64,000 nt of DNA, from assembly GCA_905250125.1 (NCBI GenBank), contig CAJNOL010000733.1:29016-93015 (forward strand), written 5' to 3'. Positions 61,198-64,000 of this stretch are shown here, piece by piece. The notes under the pieces are model-generated. The model did not search any database and was not told the DNA's origin. It saw nothing but the letters and a program-made list of their open reading frames with translations. The stretch comes from Rotaria sordida (lineage: Eukaryota > Rotifera > Eurotatoria > Philodinida > Philodinidae). The stretch's first letter is position 1. Each line of letters opens with the position of its first letter. The position numbers and the translations under genes are program-made.

Positions 61198-62108
61198 ATG
61201 GTTTCAATATCAATTCATTATTCTATTTTCATTCTTCTAAGGTAAAACATATCTTTTCTATATTTTAAATTCTGTAATATTGAATCATTCTATTTCAGTT
61301 TGACAGGTTTGCATTTTTTTTTTAATATATTTCAATAAAATAATATATTTAGTAGTTAATATTAACGGTCAAACATGCCATGGTAAATCTCAATATGATT
61401 TATGCTCATCAAATAATGAATGTGGATGTTTACAATTATCATTGTCTAATAATGTTGGTATTTGTGCTATTCTTGATTTAAGTTGTTCACGATTACAACC
61501 ATGTCAAGCACCAGGTGATACTTGCGAAACAACTGATCATGTATGTGTTCGTCATCCTAGATGTAATTCATCTCCTCTCTGTTATCCATTATCGATGATT
61601 GATCAACGATTATGTCCACCATTCTCAAGTAATACAATTTTACTTGTTTTAGTCAATAAGATGATTTCTTTCTCTAGCATTTTCACCGTCAACAATAACA
61701 ACACCAACCTTTCTACCAACATTAATAACAACCGAATTTGCACCGATGTCTATTCTTTCTAATTATTCTAATGCATTAACAATCAATAGTGCAACACTTC
61801 CAGGATCAAAGAAATACTATAAAACAATTAATATCATTGTCAATACATCAGGTCTTTACACTTTCACAAGTAGAAGTAATATGGATACTTTTGCTGCTCT
61901 TTTTATGGATGGATTCGATCCTTTGAAGATAAGTTTATACTTAGTTTCATCTATTAATACATTTGATAGTAATCGTCAATTTAAATTATCACATAACCTC
62001 AAAGCCGGCACTCCATATACTTTACTTGTTACAACACATTATTCTGAAGGTCAAACAGGAGAATTTACAGTTATTGCATCTGGTCCAGATCATCTTCGAC
62101 TTTTTTAA
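61198..62108 (+). CDS. Secreted Cys-rich protein with C-terminal PPC-like domain
   Basis: Exons 61198-61241, 61299-61306, 61353-61628 and 61678-62108 have matching phases and encode 252 residues. The 8 nt second exon completes a convincing signal peptide (HYSIFILLSLTVVNINGQ). A Cys-rich region follows (QTCHGKSQYDLCSSNNECGC, PCQAPGDTCETTDHVC), probably disulfide-bonded, then a Thr/Pro linker (STITTPTFLPTLITTEFAP) likely O-glycosylated. The last ~110 residues (KKYYKTINIIVNTSGLYTFT, DTFAALFMDGFDP, AGTPYTLLVTTHYSEGQTGE) look like the beta-sandwich PPC-type domain common in secreted bdelloid proteins. Extracellular; role unknown. A TATA-like box lies about 55 bp upstream of the ATG. Confidence 0.85.
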
Positions 62109-62477
62109 TAAATAATTCATGAAGAAAGTAATCATAGAAAAATGCAATTGGAATATTCTAATGGAAGATAATGTTCTTTTTTTCTTATAATTTCGAATCG
62201 TTTTTTCTGGATTTTTATTTCCTCAATATCTTTCGCATCTTAAAATAAATATTGGATTATAACGATTGGATATATTATTCATTTGTTAAAATTTCATAAG
62301 ATTTTTCTCGAAGTGACAAATTCAGTTACAACAGAAGTGGTCAATATTTATTTAATTGATAGTCCCATTTGCTAGGTAACAGACGTAAATTAATGAATAA
62401 TAGTGCAGATGAGAGAATCTTATATTCTTTTGTTACATCCAACTAAACAGTTTTACAGTAAGCAGGATAGACGCTGA
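62109..62477. other. 3' flank of the secreted protein gene
   Basis: AAATAAATATT near 62242 may signal polyadenylation. No gene. Confidence 0.45.
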
Positions 62478-62530
62478 GAGGATGTGAGTGAGAATGGGTG
62501 TGATATTTCAATCTCACATTCGACACTAAT
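62478..62530. repeat. Telomere-like palindrome 21, decayed
   Basis: GGATGTGAGTGAGAATGGGT then CAATCTCACATTCGACAC; arms pair mainly through ATGTGAG/CTCACAT. Confidence 0.5.
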
Positions 62531-62683
62531 ATATTTCATTGTGAGAGTCTACTTTTCAGAAGGAAAAACTCATCAATTCGTGCTATCGTTTCGTTGTCTG
62601 TAGGTAATGATATCCGATTCTTTGAAGAAGTAGACGTATTTCATGTGTGTTCGTTTGTTGTAGTACAATGGTTAGAGCCAATA

Positions 62684-63004
62684 TCATCTTTCCCTATCGC
62701 TTTCAACCAATATTTTCTTGAATAGATTTGCATTTAGTGCATTATTAAGTGGAGAAGATTTTTCGAAATTTGTGTATTCATCACATAAATGGCGTATAAC
62801 CATAAGTGGATTATTATTACAAATCAATTTAATTTTGAACTTTGAAAGAAATGCATTCAAAATTTCTTTATAAGAATCATTGTTGACAATCGGAAAGATA
62901 TAATCAATAAAATTATGCTTTAATGGATCATTGATTATTTTCACATTGGTGATATACACGTCTGATATAATTATTGATAAAAATCCCTCAAGAAGAAAAT
63001 GCAA
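62684..63004 (-). CDS. Hypothetical frame, possible last exon of an unknown gene
   Basis: A 106-residue minus frame (HFLLEGFLSIIISDVYITNV ... NNDSYKEILNAFLSKFKIKL ... NPLMVIRHLCDEYTNF ... KILVESDRER) with helix-like composition and no low complexity. The region upstream on the minus strand breaks into other frames, so the N-terminus or a splice acceptor is uncertain. Family not recognised; it may be a real terminal exon or a chance frame. Confidence 0.35.
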   Translation of the reverse strand: MHFLLEGFLSIIISDVYITNVKIINDPLKHNFIDYIFPIVNNDSYKEILNAFLSKFKIKLICNNNPLMVIRHLCDEYTNFEKSSPLNNALNANLFKKILVESDRER

Positions 63005-64000
63005 TTCGATAGAATCAATACAATCGTTTGTTACCCATAATTTGACATGTCAATGACAGATCATGTTCATTTTTGAGAAAAGGTCAAGTCAAATGATGCT
63101 GCCATGTAGAGTATTGTAAAATATGTGATTCGATAATCAGAAAACATCGATGTTTACTTTATTATTTAATACATTCATAAGATATTGATATTTTCGAGGA
63201 GTTTAGATTTCGTAAGTTCATCCATGTTTACTTTTTCTCGATGATTATCATAATTGTGTATTTTTATTGTTATATACGTATTGGATAACTGAATGAGAAT
63301 GAAAGCAGCTAAAACGGTTTGTGCATCGCAATCAGTGTTGCATATGGTTGATTTGCGCTACCATTGTACCGTTTGATGAAAAAATTGAAAAAAATCAAAG
63401 TGAACATGAAGAGAACTTGAGTCACACGTTCGATAGAGCTCTATCAGTTGCATCTATGTTAAGTGTTTTCTCAATTGTCAGTTTCTTCATTTCGGGAAAA
63501 ACTGAATTTTCTAAAAACACTGAGTATTCTAGGGTTTTTCGTAGAATACGATATCTATAGTACTATTTTTAAATTGTTATCAGAATTAAAAGTGAATAAG
63601 AGACAACTCTCGATCATTTTAAGTGTTAAGACTTCTCGATATATGTGTGAAAATGATTAGTTATAATGTCGTAATATTGAAAAAATCTGTCGGGATATTT
63701 TTTGAATAAAATATTGGTTTTTCATGAGCGATGCTTATTTAAGAACTGATATTTCTATGGTAGACTGACCACTTAATTAGCTTAATAAGATAAAAAAAAT
63801 GATCGATTAACTCTGTATAGTTACCGAGAAATGAAAGAAGAGAAATTAAAAATCGATCGAGACATTTAGTAGAGTAATAGCCACTTGTTCATTTTATTTT
63901 TTGTTTTTTATTTGATTTAGAAGTCCATTAGGGAAATGTTTTTGTGAAACACGATCTGAAAGGAGTGTTGAAGTGTTTAAGGGTAGAAATTTGGACCCTC
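63005..64000. other. Window end, no gene seen
   Basis: Two overlapping plus frames of 65-79 codons (63321-63660) show no domain. Otherwise AT-rich. Confidence 0.45.

Noticed and set aside
62655..62700. tRNA-like string (AATGGTTAGAGCC)
   Set aside because: No B box or cloverleaf around it.

Overview
The window looks like part of a bdelloid rotifer genome, most likely a Rotaria-like species. This is inferred from AT-rich DNA, many 45-90 nt GT/AG introns, and gene families I associate with bdelloids: ADP-ribosyltransferase fused to leucine-rich repeats, F-box/LRR-like proteins, B-box zinc-finger and TPR pseudogenes, rhodopsin-like receptors and a VCBS-type remnant. It also carries many short tracts resembling the bdelloid telomere repeat (TGTGGG-type). 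No bacterial or viral gene was recognised. There is one 100-N assembly gap at 20210-20309.

Layout. 1-5352: 3' part of a TRPM-type cation channel gene (+), 16 exons resolved with consistent splice phases; one intron carries an 821 bp inverted-repeat transposon. 7844-8981: two-RRM RNA-binding protein (+). 12132-12460: small secreted beta/gamma-crystallin-like gene broken by a frameshift. 12478-15747: mobile-element remnants. 15748-19310 and 48418-52048: two direct copies of a ~3.6 kb segment, each with an intact seven-helix receptor gene and the same decayed B-box pseudogene. 19311-26455: nested mobile elements, including a hAT-like element with an 8 bp target duplication, a TA-flanked Tc1/mariner-like MITE and long-inverted-repeat elements. 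28110-28560: VCBS-like pseudogene. 29493-30418: TPR pseudogene (-) cut by a telomere-like palindrome. 30834-33059: F-box protein with a membrane tail (+). 34431-36690: a long palindrome and a 139 bp tandem repeat. 37197-38080: unrecognised three-exon gene (-). 43250-44631: ART-LRR gene (+). 46212-47333: hedgehog-type Hint (Hog) gene (-) with a tiny His-rich N-terminal part. 53008-53640: LRAT/NlpC-like single-exon gene (+). 54930-55440: F-box family pseudogene. 55616-57478: carboxylesterase (-), six exons. 60200-60815: decayed unknown gene. 61198-62108: secreted Cys-rich gene with an 8 nt micro-exon (+).

The most unusual structure is a dispersed family of 21 palindromes, about one per 3 kb. 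Each has a G-rich telomere-like arm on the left, a short spacer, and a complementary C-rich arm on the right. No locus has the reverse order. Several loci carry private sequence variants present in both of their arms. One sits exactly where the homology of the 3.6 kb duplication ends, one interrupts a TPR gene, and one abuts the assembly gap. I see no operon-like co-operation between the protein genes; they look like independent eukaryotic genes in a repeat-rich, possibly subtelomeric or accessory, region.
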